Shown: positions 9,162-16,715 of the stretch, one piece after another
Position numbering within the stretch: position 1 is the stretch's first letter
How the letters are laid out: the number at the start of each line of letters is the position of its first letter
NCBI GenBank assembly: GCA_026005175.1
Contig: BPKO01000004.1
Span: 124,001 to 188,000 of the forward strand
DNA from: Candidatus Tectimicrobiota bacterium
GTDB lineage: Bacteria; Tectomicrobia; Entotheonellia; Entotheonellales; Entotheonellaceae
Reading direction: 5' to 3'
DNA: 64,000 bases
The notes under the pieces: model-generated
What the model was told of the DNA's origin: nothing
Databases searched by the model: none
What the model saw: only the letters and a program-made list of their open reading frames with translations
Position numbers and translations under genes: made by a program

Positions 9162-9599
9162 TTAAACATGCAGGCCCTCCGCTCGGGCAGCCTCACTGAG
9201 CCGGGTGTCGAAGCAGCAGAAGAAGAGAACCCCGTGTGTGCGATTCCTCAAGAGAATTGCGGATGCCAGGTGAATCGCATCGAACCCGCGAAGGGGATAC
9301 CTCCCGGTGAGTTCTCCACCCAAGCGGGTCAGGCCCTCCGTTACCTCGACGATGAAGTAGTTTTCCCAGTCCTGAGTAAAATCCTTAAGCAGACGCTGAT
9401 ATTCCTCTGCGGACCACTCCCCTTCCCGGCGCTTGCGCGCCATCCCGGCACGGGCTTCCACGTAGGCTACCCGCGACGTGGCGACAATCTGTGCGTCTGC
9501 CACCTTTGCCCAAACCTCTGCGGAGCCCGGCTCTTCGATGTAGAGCTTGATCAAAGCGCTGGTGTCGAGGTAGAGCAAGGAGAATGAGGGTGAGGTCAT
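9162..9599 (-). CDS. VapC-family PIN-domain ribonuclease toxin
   Basis: 145 residues. Typical PIN domain: LLYLDTSALIKLYIEE (Asp12), RVAYVEARAGMARKRREG (Glu49), YPLRGFDAIHLASAI (Asp107) and CFDTRLSEAARAEGL (Asp131) supply the acidic Mg2+-binding site of an RNA-cleaving toxin. Its ATG overlaps the stop of the upstream antitoxin by 4 bases (ATGA), the usual toxin-antitoxin coupling. Family members cleave tRNA or rRNA; the target cannot be predicted. GC is lower than in the core genes around it. Confidence 0.92.
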   Translation of the reverse strand: MTSPSFSLLYLDTSALIKLYIEEPGSAEVWAKVADAQIVATSRVAYVEARAGMARKRREGEWSAEEYQRLLKDFTQDWENYFIVEVTEGLTRLGGELTGRYPLRGFDAIHLASAILLRNRTHGVLFFCCFDTRLSEAARAEGLHV

Positions 9600-9862
9600 C
9601 GGCGGTCTTCAACGATGAGCTCGGAGAGAGGGCGCCCGCGTCCCTGCACGGGAGGAGAAGCGCCGCGAGGTTTGCCGCCTTTCCAGGAGACGATTCCCTC
9701 TGCGACCAAGGCCCAAAGCCCCTTATGCACCCGTTTTCCTCTCGCCGGGATGAGCAGGGCAATGACCCTACCCCGCTTGGCCACCTCGATTTCCTGTCCC
9801 TTCTCGACCTGCCGGAGATAGAAACTGAGTTTATCCTTGAGTTCCCGGATGCCAACGGCCAT
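9596..9862 (-). CDS. Phd/YefM-family antitoxin
   Basis: 88 residues from the ATG at 9862 (MAVGIRELKDKLSFYLRQVE), preferred over an upstream start because Phd/YefM proteins begin with this segment. KGQEIEVAKRGRVIALLIP is the conserved DNA-binding/dimerisation strand pair; the C-terminal tail (GRGRPLSELIVEDRR) is the flexible toxin-neutralising region. First gene of the bicistronic operon with the PIN toxin at 9162-9599. Such pairs usually autoregulate through an operator in the region right of 9862. Confidence 0.88.
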   Translation of the reverse strand: MAVGIRELKDKLSFYLRQVEKGQEIEVAKRGRVIALLIPARGKRVHKGLWALVAEGIVSWKGGKPRGASPPVQGRGRPLSELIVEDRR

Positions 9863-10146
9863 TCTGCCAGTTCCTTCTGTGCAAGCCCACACCTTCTGCA
9901 CCCTGAGAGGGAGCGCCCGTACAAGCCCCCGCAATCCCGATTACTTCCACCCACGTACCCCGGCTATCCCCGCGCGAGGCAGGCCGCCCGCTTCCTCCCT
10001 GGCAGGACGCCTTGGCTGGGGCGCGCCTCCGCTCATCCCTTCATCATGCCCTTGGAGAGCATCGGGCCGCTTGCTCTTGCTGGCGCAAAGCATTTCCATT
10101 GTACCACTGTTTCACCACCGGCGTGATAGTTCCACGTGAACTTGCC
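9863..10146. other. Intergenic region between two toxin-antitoxin-like operons
   Basis: About 280 bases with no convincing gene. It should hold the promoter/operator of the minus-strand phd-vapC pair (a TACAAT hexamer reads on the minus strand near 10100) and the end of the HEPN-like gene on the right. No repeat or RNA gene recognised. Confidence 0.4.
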
Positions 10147-10359
10147 CTATCCGTAGAGCCCCCTGGCGCGCGAAAGATCAATCACAGCGAGTCTTATCGC
10201 GCTTTCTTCAAAGAGGCGGGCTGTGCCCGCCACGATGCCGCCAGAAATTGCGGCCTGCCCTCGTCTACTCCCTCTCCTCTTCTTTAGATAGGCCTTGGCC
10301 GCCAGGATGAATTCTTCAGCCGCCTTTTCGATCAGGGCCCGGATGTCATCGAGGCTCAT
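10147..10359 (-). CDS. Short protein after MNT gene, possible degraded HEPN toxin
   Basis: 70 residues starting MSLDDIRALIEKAAEEFILA, AKAYLKKRR. The first 30 residues resemble helix 1 of HEPN proteins, which normally follow an MNT nucleotidyltransferase, but the expected second half (an R-x4-6-H motif such as RAYYAMFH) is absent and the rest (GGIVAGTARLFEESAIRLAV) is not HEPN-like. It overlaps the MNT gene by 4 bases, so translation is coupled. Either a remnant of the HEPN partner or a divergent small protein; function uncertain. Confidence 0.5.
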   Translation of the reverse strand: MSLDDIRALIEKAAEEFILAAKAYLKKRRGSRRGQAAISGGIVAGTARLFEESAIRLAVIDLSRARGLYG

Positions 10360-10682
10360 ACCGCTATTCCTTCCCGCCGTACATTCATGAGAAAGGGGGT
10401 ATTGCGGGACCGGTAATCCTGACTCGTCACAAAGGCCCGGGAAAGCACCACGTCGTACTTGAGGCTGATCTCAGCAGTGAGCTTCGAGGTCCGCTCGATG
10501 AGCTCTCCGTAGTCGAACGGCCCCCTCATCACACAAAGCACGTCGATATCCGAGCCTTCTGCGGCATCCCCGCGAGCCTGAGAGCCATAAAGCACGAGGG
10601 CTTCCAGCTCGTCCCCGAGCACTTCGGTCAGCCGGACCCGGTATTCTTCAAGGATCGGGCGCAAGCGATGCGGAAGCGGCAT
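10356..10682 (-). CDS. MNT-type minimal nucleotidyltransferase
   Basis: 108 residues. The pol-beta-like signature LYGSQARGDAAEGSDIDVLC (GSxARG…SDxD) supplies the metal-binding aspartates; the remainder (GELIERTSKLTAEISLKYDV, VVLSRAFVTSQDYRS) is the usual MNT C-terminal half. In MNT-HEPN systems this enzyme acts as antitoxin by AMPylating the HEPN ribonuclease. Here the downstream partner looks truncated, which would leave the transferase without its toxin. Confidence 0.88.
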   Translation of the reverse strand: MPLPHRLRPILEEYRVRLTEVLGDELEALVLYGSQARGDAAEGSDIDVLCVMRGPFDYGELIERTSKLTAEISLKYDVVLSRAFVTSQDYRSRNTPFLMNVRREGIAV

Positions 10683-11193
10683 CTCGCTCTCTTCACTCCC
10701 TCTAGTAACTCAAAGTTGACAGGTTGAGGGAGGGGGGATCGCCGCAGCCCTTTACCGTCCAGGCCCTCCTGGGGATACGCGATCACAAACGGCTTGCCTG
10801 TCGCGTATCCCGTAGGAGGCCCGGACCATGCGGCTGACGGGTCTACCCCTGCGCGTGACGCCACCGCCATCACCGGGTGTGGTGCTGGCGCCTGGCGCTC
10901 CATATCCTATACGGCCAGCGGGCCACCCGCAAGCCCCTCGCTCGCCATGGCCCGGGGCATCTGGCCGCCCAGCACGACCGCCGCCTGCGCTGTGCTGCCT
11001 CCTGGTGCCGCCAAGGAATCGTGGTGGCCGCTGCCGCCTCGGCGGCACGGGACAGAAACGAAACGCATTCAGAAACTGGACTGGTGGTGCGTCTGTGCCC
11101 TGCCACGCCCCTAGAAGCTGGCCGATGGTCTCAAGGACCTGGTGCAGCCTCTCGTTCCTGGAGCGCCTTTGGCACGAGCAGGCATTTGCCTAG
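10683..11193. other. Intergenic stretch with an inverted repeat, no gene seen
   Basis: About 510 bases. It contains the inverted repeat at 10772-10811 and otherwise no frame with protein character. The tail near 11080-11190 may include degenerate 5' sequence of the LuxR-type gene whose readable part starts at 11194, but no homology can be shown by eye. Confidence 0.4.
10772..10811. repeat. 11-bp perfect inverted repeat with 18-nt spacer
   Basis: GGGATACGCGA (10772-10782) and TCGCGTATCCC (10801-10811) are exact reverse complements. The flanks continue the symmetry imperfectly (CCTCCT at 10765-10770 versus AGGAGG at 10814-10819). It lies upstream of the minus-strand MNT gene, so it may be its operator, or an end of a lost mobile element. 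Confidence 0.8.
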
Positions 11194-11520
11194 GCCACCC
11201 AGCCCGCCCACCGGGCGCGCCTTCTGCCAGCCCAGCCCCTGCGCCTGGCGCAGCCCGAGGGCTGCCTGGTGGTGCGCGCCCTGCCCGGCGAGGCCGGCAG
11301 CGTCACTTTGCTGCTCGAAGAGCACCGCCAGGCCCTCTCGCCAGAGCCGCTGCGCCGGCTGGGGCTGACGCCGCGGGAAGCGGAAGTGCTGTTCTGGGTG
11401 GCGCAGGGCAAGAGCAACGGCGAGATCGCCACGATTCTGGCGCTGCGGCCGCGCACGGTGGCCAAGCACCTGGAGCACATCTACGCCAAGCTGCTGGTGG
11501 AAAACCGCACCGCGGGCTGA
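11194..11520 (+). pseudogene. LuxR-family regulator lacking its N-terminus (copy 2 of duplicated segment)
   Basis: The frame is open from just after a stop at 11191-11193 and reads QPLRLAQPEGCLVVRALPGE, AGSVTLLLEEHRQALSPEPL, RRLGLTPREAEVLFWVAQGK, ending NRTAG and stop. This is the C-terminal half of a LuxR-type regulator with the short beta-strand region that precedes the GerE domain. No in-frame ATG or effector domain is present, and relative to copy 1 the last helix has lost 11 codons in frame (33 bases between ACCGC and GGGCTGA), so it is probably not functional. Bases 11356-11513 match 8795-8952. Confidence 0.8.
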
Positions 11521-11538
11521 GGCGGGCGCGAAAAACGC

Positions 11539-11567
11539 TTGACAGGCGGCGCGCGGCGCGCTAGCAT
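11539..11567 (+). promoter_or_regulatory. Sigma70-type promoter for the first barrel gene
   Basis: TTGACA at 11539-11544, 17-base spacer, TAGCAT at 11562-11567; a Shine-Dalgarno AAGGAG (about 11622) precedes the GTG at 11637. Confidence 0.65.
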
Positions 11568-11636
11568 GCGTTGTCTCGTGGCCGCTCCCCCGGCGCGCCA
11601 CACCTTCCCCGCTGCCCTGCCAAGGAGAAGGGTCTC

Positions 11637-13090
11637 GTGCGCTTTCTGGGCGTCGCCTTGCTGCTTGCCTGCCCTCGCCGCGGCCGCCCTGCCCGGCCCC
11701 CGCCGCCGCGCAGGGGGTGTCGGTGTTTGCCAAGGAGGACATCCTCCTGGTGGGCGGCGACTTCCGCCTGCGCAGCGTGCTCAGCAACATCGCCGCCGCC
11801 GATGCCACGGGGGGCGGCGAAAGCGGCGGCTTCCCCACCCAGGACGGCGACGTCAAGTCCTTTTTTGACACCCGCCTGCGCCTCTACTGGGACTTTCGCC
11901 CCAGCGCCGAGCTGGGCGAAAGGCTGCGCGTCCACTACCGCATGGAAATCGGCGACGTGCGCTTTGGCGGCGGGGTGGCAGAGGGCAGCGACGTGAGCGG
12001 CAACCTCTTTCCGGTGATCGGCCCGGGTTCGGGCGGCGGCGTGGGCGCCGACGGGGTCAATGTGGAGACAAAAAATATCTTCCTGGAGTTCGCGATCCCG
12101 CCGCTGCGCGGACTCTCTTTCCGCGGCGGCATTTTTGGCTACGGCGACCGCTACGACTTCAACATCCTGGCCGACGACTTTGCCGGCCTGCAGCTTGCTT
12201 ACCGCCGCGGCGCCGTGCAGGCCCACTTCGTGTACTTCAAGTTCTTCGAGGGCGACACCCGCGACAATGCCGATGACAGCGACTGGTTCGGCGTCGACGG
12301 CGAGCTGCGCCTGGGGGCGGCCACCACAGCGGCGGCAACGTTTTACTACTGGCTCGACCGCGAGCACCGCGATGCCCTGGGCTTTGACCCGTTTCAGTTC
12401 TGGCTCGGCGGCGAGGTGACCACGGTGCTGGGACCGCTGCAGCTCAACGGCTACGTGATTTACAACCAGGGCAAGGGCTTCTTTGGCCGCCGCCGGGGTA
12501 AAAACCGCGGCTTCAACCTCAGCCTGGCCGGCGACTGGCAGCTGCGCTTTGCCACCGTGGGGCTGCAGGTGCAGTACATCAGCGGCGAGGAGGGCAGCAA
12601 GCAGCAGCTCGAAGGCGGCGCCAAGGACGGGGCGACCATCGACGCCTGGCTCAGCTACTTCAACCGCATGTACCAGGGACCAGAAATTCTCTCCCTGGGG
12701 CCCCATCATCGACGTGGGCGACGGCTTTAGCAGCAAGTGGGGCACCGGCAACGGCTTTTTCAACGGCGACTACAACGGCCGCCTGCTGCTCATCGCCCGC
12801 AGCGCCTTTCCCCTCGCCCGCGGCTTGACCCTGCACCTGGTGGGCGCCTACGACCGCGCCGCCGCCGCCAACGTCAACGGCGATCACGTGCGCGGCTTCG
12901 AGCTCGACGTGTGGGCGCAGTGGGATATCCTGCCCAAGCTCTGGCTGCGCTGTTGGCGGCGGCTACTACTTTACCGGCGACTGGTGGCGCAACAACCCCG
13001 ACGCCTCGCCGACGGGGCGCGGGCCCCGGGGTGGCCGATCCGGACAACGTCTGGCAGTTTGGCACGCGCTTGCAGTATGACTTTGGCTAA
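11637..13090 (+). CDS. Outer-membrane beta-barrel protein, copy 1 (several frameshifts)
   Basis: Starts at GTG 11637 with a signal-like segment (VRFLGVALLLAC) preceded by AAGGAG. Reading sense jumps within the signal region near 11680-11710, again near 12690 (…NRMYQGPE to FSPWGPIIDVGDGF) and near 12950-13030 (LWLR to GGGYYFTGDWWRNNPD), ending DNVWQFGTRLQYDFG. The body (KEDILLVGGDFRLRS, FDTRLRLYWDFRPSAELG, VNVETKNIFLEF, GLSFRGGIFGYGDRYDF) aligns segment by segment with the intact barrel at 13510-14979. Alternating aromatic/polar strands and the C-terminal LQYDF suggest an outer-membrane porin-like barrel of about 480 residues. Substrate unknown. The breaks may be sequencing errors in G/C runs or genuine decay. 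Confidence 0.75.
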
Positions 13091-13496
13091 CGCACCGCAC
13101 CTGCTGGGCTTCCTGGCTTGCCTGGCAGCCGCCCTGGCGGGCTGCCGCAGCATCTCCGCGCTGCGCCCGCCCGCCTACGGCCCCACCCACCCCGGCGGCT
13201 ATACCGTGCAGGTTACCCCCCTGCGCCTGACCGTAAGCCCTCCCCAGCGGCCGCGCCTGACAGTGCGCGTCACCGACGCGGCGGGCCGGCCGGCCGAGGG
13301 CGTGGCGGTGGCCTTTTTCCCTTCCGAAGGCAGTGTCACCCCGGCCACCACCCGCACCCACCAGGGCGTGGCCACGGCCACCTTCTCCCCCGCCTCCGGT
13401 AGCGACCACCCGCGCACCGCCACGGTGCGTGTCCAGGTAGAAGACGTCACCGTGGTCGTTTTCCTTGACCTGGTGCCGGCGGTCTTCGGGCGCTGA
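13077..13496 (+). CDS. Lipoprotein with bacterial Ig-like (Big_1/invasin-type) domain
   Basis: 139 residues from ATG 13077, which overlaps the last 14 bases of the preceding barrel gene. Residues 1-23 form a lipoprotein signal with lipobox LAGC (LLGFLACLAAALAGCRS). The rest is one Ig-like domain: YTVQVTPLRLTVSPPQRPRL, TVRVTDAAGRPAEGVAVAFF, PSEGSVTPATTRTHQGVATA, TFSPASG, ending VQVEDVTVVVFLDL, the pattern of invasin/intimin Big_1 repeats. It lies between two paralogous barrel genes, 13 bases before the second, so an accessory role with those barrels (surface anchoring or assembly) is plausible but inferred only from position. Confidence 0.8.
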   Translation: MTLANAPHLLGFLACLAAALAGCRSISALRPPAYGPTHPGGYTVQVTPLRLTVSPPQRPRLTVRVTDAAGRPAEGVAVAFFPSEGSVTPATTRTHQGVATATFSPASGSDHPRTATVRVQVEDVTVVVFLDLVPAVFGR

Positions 13497-13509
13497 CGAG
13501 GACTCCCCG

Positions 13510-14979
13510 ATGCCGCGCGCGCTTCTGGGCCTCCTGCTGGCGCTGGCGGTGCTGGCCAAGGCGGCCGCCGCGCAAGAGCGCCTGCTGCTGGTGGGGGGCA
13601 ACTACCGCCTGCGCTTTAACCTGCACACCATGCAGGACGGCTTTTTTGGCGCCCCCCAGCCCGAAGGCGAGGTGGACACGCAGAGTTTTCTCGATACGCG
13701 CCTGCGGCTTTTCTTCGACTTGCGCCCGCACCCGCTGCTGCGCCTCAACTACAAGCTGGAAATCGGCGACATCACGTTTGGCGCGGCCGGGCCGCCGCTG
13801 GTGGATGCCGAAGGGCGGCGGCTGGTCAACGTGGGACGCAGCAGCGGCGGCGGCCCCGGCGCCGACGCGGTCAACGTGGAGACCAAAAACGCCTACCTCG
13901 ACGTGCAGCTGCCCTGGCTGCCAGGGCTCTCCTTCCGCGGCGGCATCCTCGGCTGGGGCGACCAGTTCGACTGGACCATCCTGGCCACCGACTTTACCGG
14001 CTTCCAGGTCACTTACACGCGCCAGGCGCTGTGGGCCCAGTTTACGTTTCTCAAGTTCGCCGAGGGCAGCCTGCGCCGCGGCGACGACTCCGACTGGTTC
14101 GCCCTCGACACCCGCTTTGGCCTGGCGCCGCGCACGGCGCTGGGCGCCAGCTTCTACTTCTGGAACGACAACGCCAACGACAACCCCGCCAGCGGCCGCG
14201 ACGCCTACCAGCTCTACGCCGGCCTCAAGCTGAGCACCACCATCCTGGGCAAAGGCCTGCTGGAAGTGGCCGGCGTGTACAACCGCGGCCAGGAGTTCCT
14301 GGGCCAGACGCGCCGCCAGGGCCCCGACGGCCTGGTGCGCGGCGGCCTTACCGGCTCGCGCAACCAGGGCTTCCTCGCCCAGCTGCACTTCGACTACCCC
14401 CTGGGCCGGCACTGGCTGGGCCTTACCCTGCAGTACCTCTCGGGGGAAGCCGGCAGCCGCGCCCAGCTCGACGGCAGCGGCAAAGACATCGACGCCTTCC
14501 TGAGCCTGTTCAACTCGCAGTACAGCGGCTTTGGGCTTTCTCGCTTCAGCGAGGGCGGCGGCCTGGAGCTGCTTACCTTCGGGCAGCTCAACGACTCCAC
14601 CGCCGGCCTCAACAACGTCAGCGTGTCGCCTTTCTTCGGCGGCGGCTACAACGGCCGCATCCTGGCCGTCCTGCGCTCCAAGTTCCGCCTCACCCCGGTG
14701 GTCTTTCTCTTTGGCGCCGTGGGCCTCGACTGGGCGGCGCAGCAAAACATCAACGGCGAGACCTTCCGCGGCGCCGAGCTGGCCACCTACCTCCACTGGG
14801 ACCTCTTCCCCAAGCTCTGGCTGCGCCTGGGCGGCGCCTTCCTGCTCACCGGCCCCTGGTGGGACAACAACCCCGACCTGGCGCTGCAGGGCTTTCCCGA
14901 CCCGCTGGGGTTAGAAAGCGAAGGGAAAATGGGCAACATCCTGCAGCTTATCTTGCGGCTGCAATACGACTTTGGCTAG
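13510..14979 (+). CDS. Outer-membrane beta-barrel protein, copy 2
   Basis: 489 residues from ATG 13510, with a signal peptide cleaved after AAAA (MPRALLGLLLALAVLAKAAA). The mature part alternates amphipathic strands and short turns: LLLVGGNYRLRFNLHTMQ, FLDTRLRLFFDLRPHPLLRL, VNVETKNAYLDVQLPWL, GLSFRGGILGWGDQFDWTIL, HWLGLTLQYLSGEAG, ending ILQLILRLQYDFG. Length and strand pattern suggest a 16-18-strand porin or exporter barrel; I see no match to a characterised porin. It is paralogous to the frameshifted gene at 11637-13090, and the Ig-like lipoprotein lies between them; the three genes form a tight plus-strand cluster. Confidence 0.8.
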   Translation: MPRALLGLLLALAVLAKAAAAQERLLLVGGNYRLRFNLHTMQDGFFGAPQPEGEVDTQSFLDTRLRLFFDLRPHPLLRLNYKLEIGDITFGAAGPPLVDAEGRRLVNVGRSSGGGPGADAVNVETKNAYLDVQLPWLPGLSFRGGILGWGDQFDWTILATDFTGFQVTYTRQALWAQFTFLKFAEGSLRRGDDSDWFALDTRFGLAPRTALGASFYFWNDNANDNPASGRDAYQLYAGLKLSTTILGKGLLEVAGVYNRGQEFLGQTRRQGPDGLVRGGLTGSRNQGFLAQLHFDYPLGRHWLGLTLQYLSGEAGSRAQLDGSGKDIDAFLSLFNSQYSGFGLSRFSEGGGLELLTFGQLNDSTAGLNNVSVSPFFGGGYNGRILAVLRSKFRLTPVVFLFGAVGLDWAAQQNINGETFRGAELATYLHWDLFPKLWLRLGGAFLLTGPWWDNNPDLALQGFPDPLGLESEGKMGNILQLILRLQYDFG

Positions 14980-15001
14980 AGTTCTCTTGGCACGCCACGG
15001 C

Positions 15002-15030
15002 TTGACGCGCGTGGGGAGTTCTGCTACCCT
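15002..15030 (+). promoter_or_regulatory. Sigma70-type promoter for serA
   Basis: TTGACG at 15002-15007, 17-base spacer, TACCCT at 15025-15030, about 95 bases before the serA start. The leader 15031-15125 shows no riboswitch I recognise. Confidence 0.55.
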
Positions 15031-15125
15031 TCGCTCCCGGCGCCGCTTCCTTTCCTCCACGTGCCTTTTCCCAAAGACACCCGTGGCTTGCGGGAGCGCC
15101 AGCAGAGCGAGGAAGTGAGGAAACG

Positions 15126-16715
15126 ATGAAAGCACGCATTCTGGTTGCCGACGAAATTGCCGCCAGCGGCATCGCCTTGCTCGAGGCGCACCCGGCGGTG
15201 GAGGTGACGGTCAAAACCGGCCTGTCGCCGGCGCAGCTGCGGGCCGAGCTGCCCCACTACAGCGGCCTGATCGTGCGCAGCAGCACGCGGGTGACCGCCG
15301 AGCTGCTCGAAGCGGCGCCGGCGCTCAAAGTCATCGGCCGCGCCGGCATCGGGGTGGACAACATCGACGTGGAGGCGGCAACGCGGCGCGGTATCGTCGT
15401 CATGAACACCCCTGAGGGCAACACCAACACCGCTGCCGAGCACACGATTTCGCTGCTGCTGGCCCTGTCGCGCCACATCCCCCAGGCCACGGCGGCGGTC
15501 AAGGCGGGGCGCTGGGAGCGGCACCGCTTCCTGGGCGTGGAGGTGGTGAACAAAGTGCTCGGGGTCATCGGCCTTGGGCGCATCGGCAGCCTGGTGGCGC
15601 GCAAGGCCCAGGGGCTGGGCATGGTGACAGTGGCTTACGACCCCTTTATTTCTTCGGAAGCGGCGAATAAGCTTGGGGTGGAGCTGCTCGAGCTGCCGGC
15701 GCTGCTCGAGCGCGCCGACTACATCAGCGTGCACACGCCGCTGACTGCCGAAACGTACCATCTGCTGGGCCGCGACCAGTTCAAGCACGTGCGCCCCGGG
15801 GTGCGCATCATCAACTGCGCCCGCGGCGGCATCATCGACGAAGCGGCGCTCTACGAGGCGCTGCTCAACGGCACGGTGGCCGGCGCCGCCCTCGACGTCT
15901 TCGAGCAGGAGCCGCCGCCCCCCGACCACCCCCTGCTGCAGCTCGACACCGTGATCTGCACGCCGCACCTGGGGGCGCAGACCGGCGAGGCGCAGGAGCG
16001 GGTGGCCATTGGCATTGCCGAGCAGATGCTCGACTTTTTCGTGCGCGGCCAGATCCGCAACGCCGTCAACATGCCCAGCATCGATGCCGAGAGCTACCAG
16101 GCGCTGCAGCCCTATATGACGCTGGCGGAAAAGCTGGGGGCGTTTCGCATGCAGCTGCTCGAAGGCGGCCTTACGGAAATCACCGTGAGCTACAGCGGCA
16201 CGGTGACCGCTTACGACACCAAGCCGCTCACCATCGCCGTGCTGCGCGGCATCCTGGGCCACTTCCTGGGGCCGCAGGTGAACTACGTCAATGCCCCCCT
16301 GCTGGCCAAAGAGCGCGGCATCCGCGTCGTGGAGCGGCAGCTGCACGACAGCGAGGACTATGCCAGCCTGGTGGAAGTGGAAATCGTCACCGAGCGCCAG
16401 CGCGGCAGCGTGGCCGGCACGCTCTTTGGCAAGAGCGACCCGCGCATCGTGCGCATCGACCACTTCCCCATCGAGGCCATCCCTTCCGGGCACATGCTGG
16501 TCTTTTCCAACCGCGACTTGCCCGGGGTGATTGGCCGCATCGGGACCATTTTGGGCAATGCGCAGATCAACATTGCCGGCTTCCACCTCGGCCGCCTGGC
16601 CCCGGGCGGGCTTGCCGTGTGCGTGGTCAACGTCGACTCGCCGATTCCGGCCGAGGTGCTGGCCGCCATCCGCGCGCTGCCCAACCTCGTCTACGCCAAG
16701 ACCGTGACCCTGTGA
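15126..16715 (+). CDS. serA: D-3-phosphoglycerate dehydrogenase
   Basis: First step of serine synthesis: 3-phosphoglycerate to 3-phosphohydroxypyruvate with NAD+. 529 residues, the long form. The Rossmann motif VIGLGRIGSLVARK is at about 148-160; catalytic Arg233 (NCARGGIIDEA), Glu262 and His281 (CTPHLGAQTGE) are all present. Residues 310-440 form the intervening domain and 455-529 an ACT domain (LVFSNRDLPGVIGRIGTILG, NAQINIAGFHLGR) for serine feedback control. A purine-rich sequence (GAGGAAGTGAGGAAACG) precedes the ATG. The stop overlaps the hisZ start by one base (TGATG), so serA-hisZ-purA form an operon. Confidence 0.97.
   Translation: MKARILVADEIAASGIALLEAHPAVEVTVKTGLSPAQLRAELPHYSGLIVRSSTRVTAELLEAAPALKVIGRAGIGVDNIDVEAATRRGIVVMNTPEGNTNTAAEHTISLLLALSRHIPQATAAVKAGRWERHRFLGVEVVNKVLGVIGLGRIGSLVARKAQGLGMVTVAYDPFISSEAANKLGVELLELPALLERADYISVHTPLTAETYHLLGRDQFKHVRPGVRIINCARGGIIDEAALYEALLNGTVAGAALDVFEQEPPPPDHPLLQLDTVICTPHLGAQTGEAQERVAIGIAEQMLDFFVRGQIRNAVNMPSIDAESYQALQPYMTLAEKLGAFRMQLLEGGLTEITVSYSGTVTAYDTKPLTIAVLRGILGHFLGPQVNYVNAPLLAKERGIRVVERQLHDSEDYASLVEVEIVTERQRGSVAGTLFGKSDPRIVRIDHFPIEAIPSGHMLVFSNRDLPGVIGRIGTILGNAQINIAGFHLGRLAPGGLAVCVVNVDSPIPAEVLAAIRALPNLVYAKTVTL

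Noticed and set aside
10683-11193. Small genes in the gap before the LuxR fragment
   Set aside because: Frames are short, proline/arginine/alanine-rich and overlap in several directions without a plausible ribosome-binding site.
13447-14796. 449-codon minus-strand frame opposite the second barrel gene
   Set aside because: Antisense shadow: the plus strand encodes a signal peptide and beta-strands, whereas the minus frame has no domain-like features.
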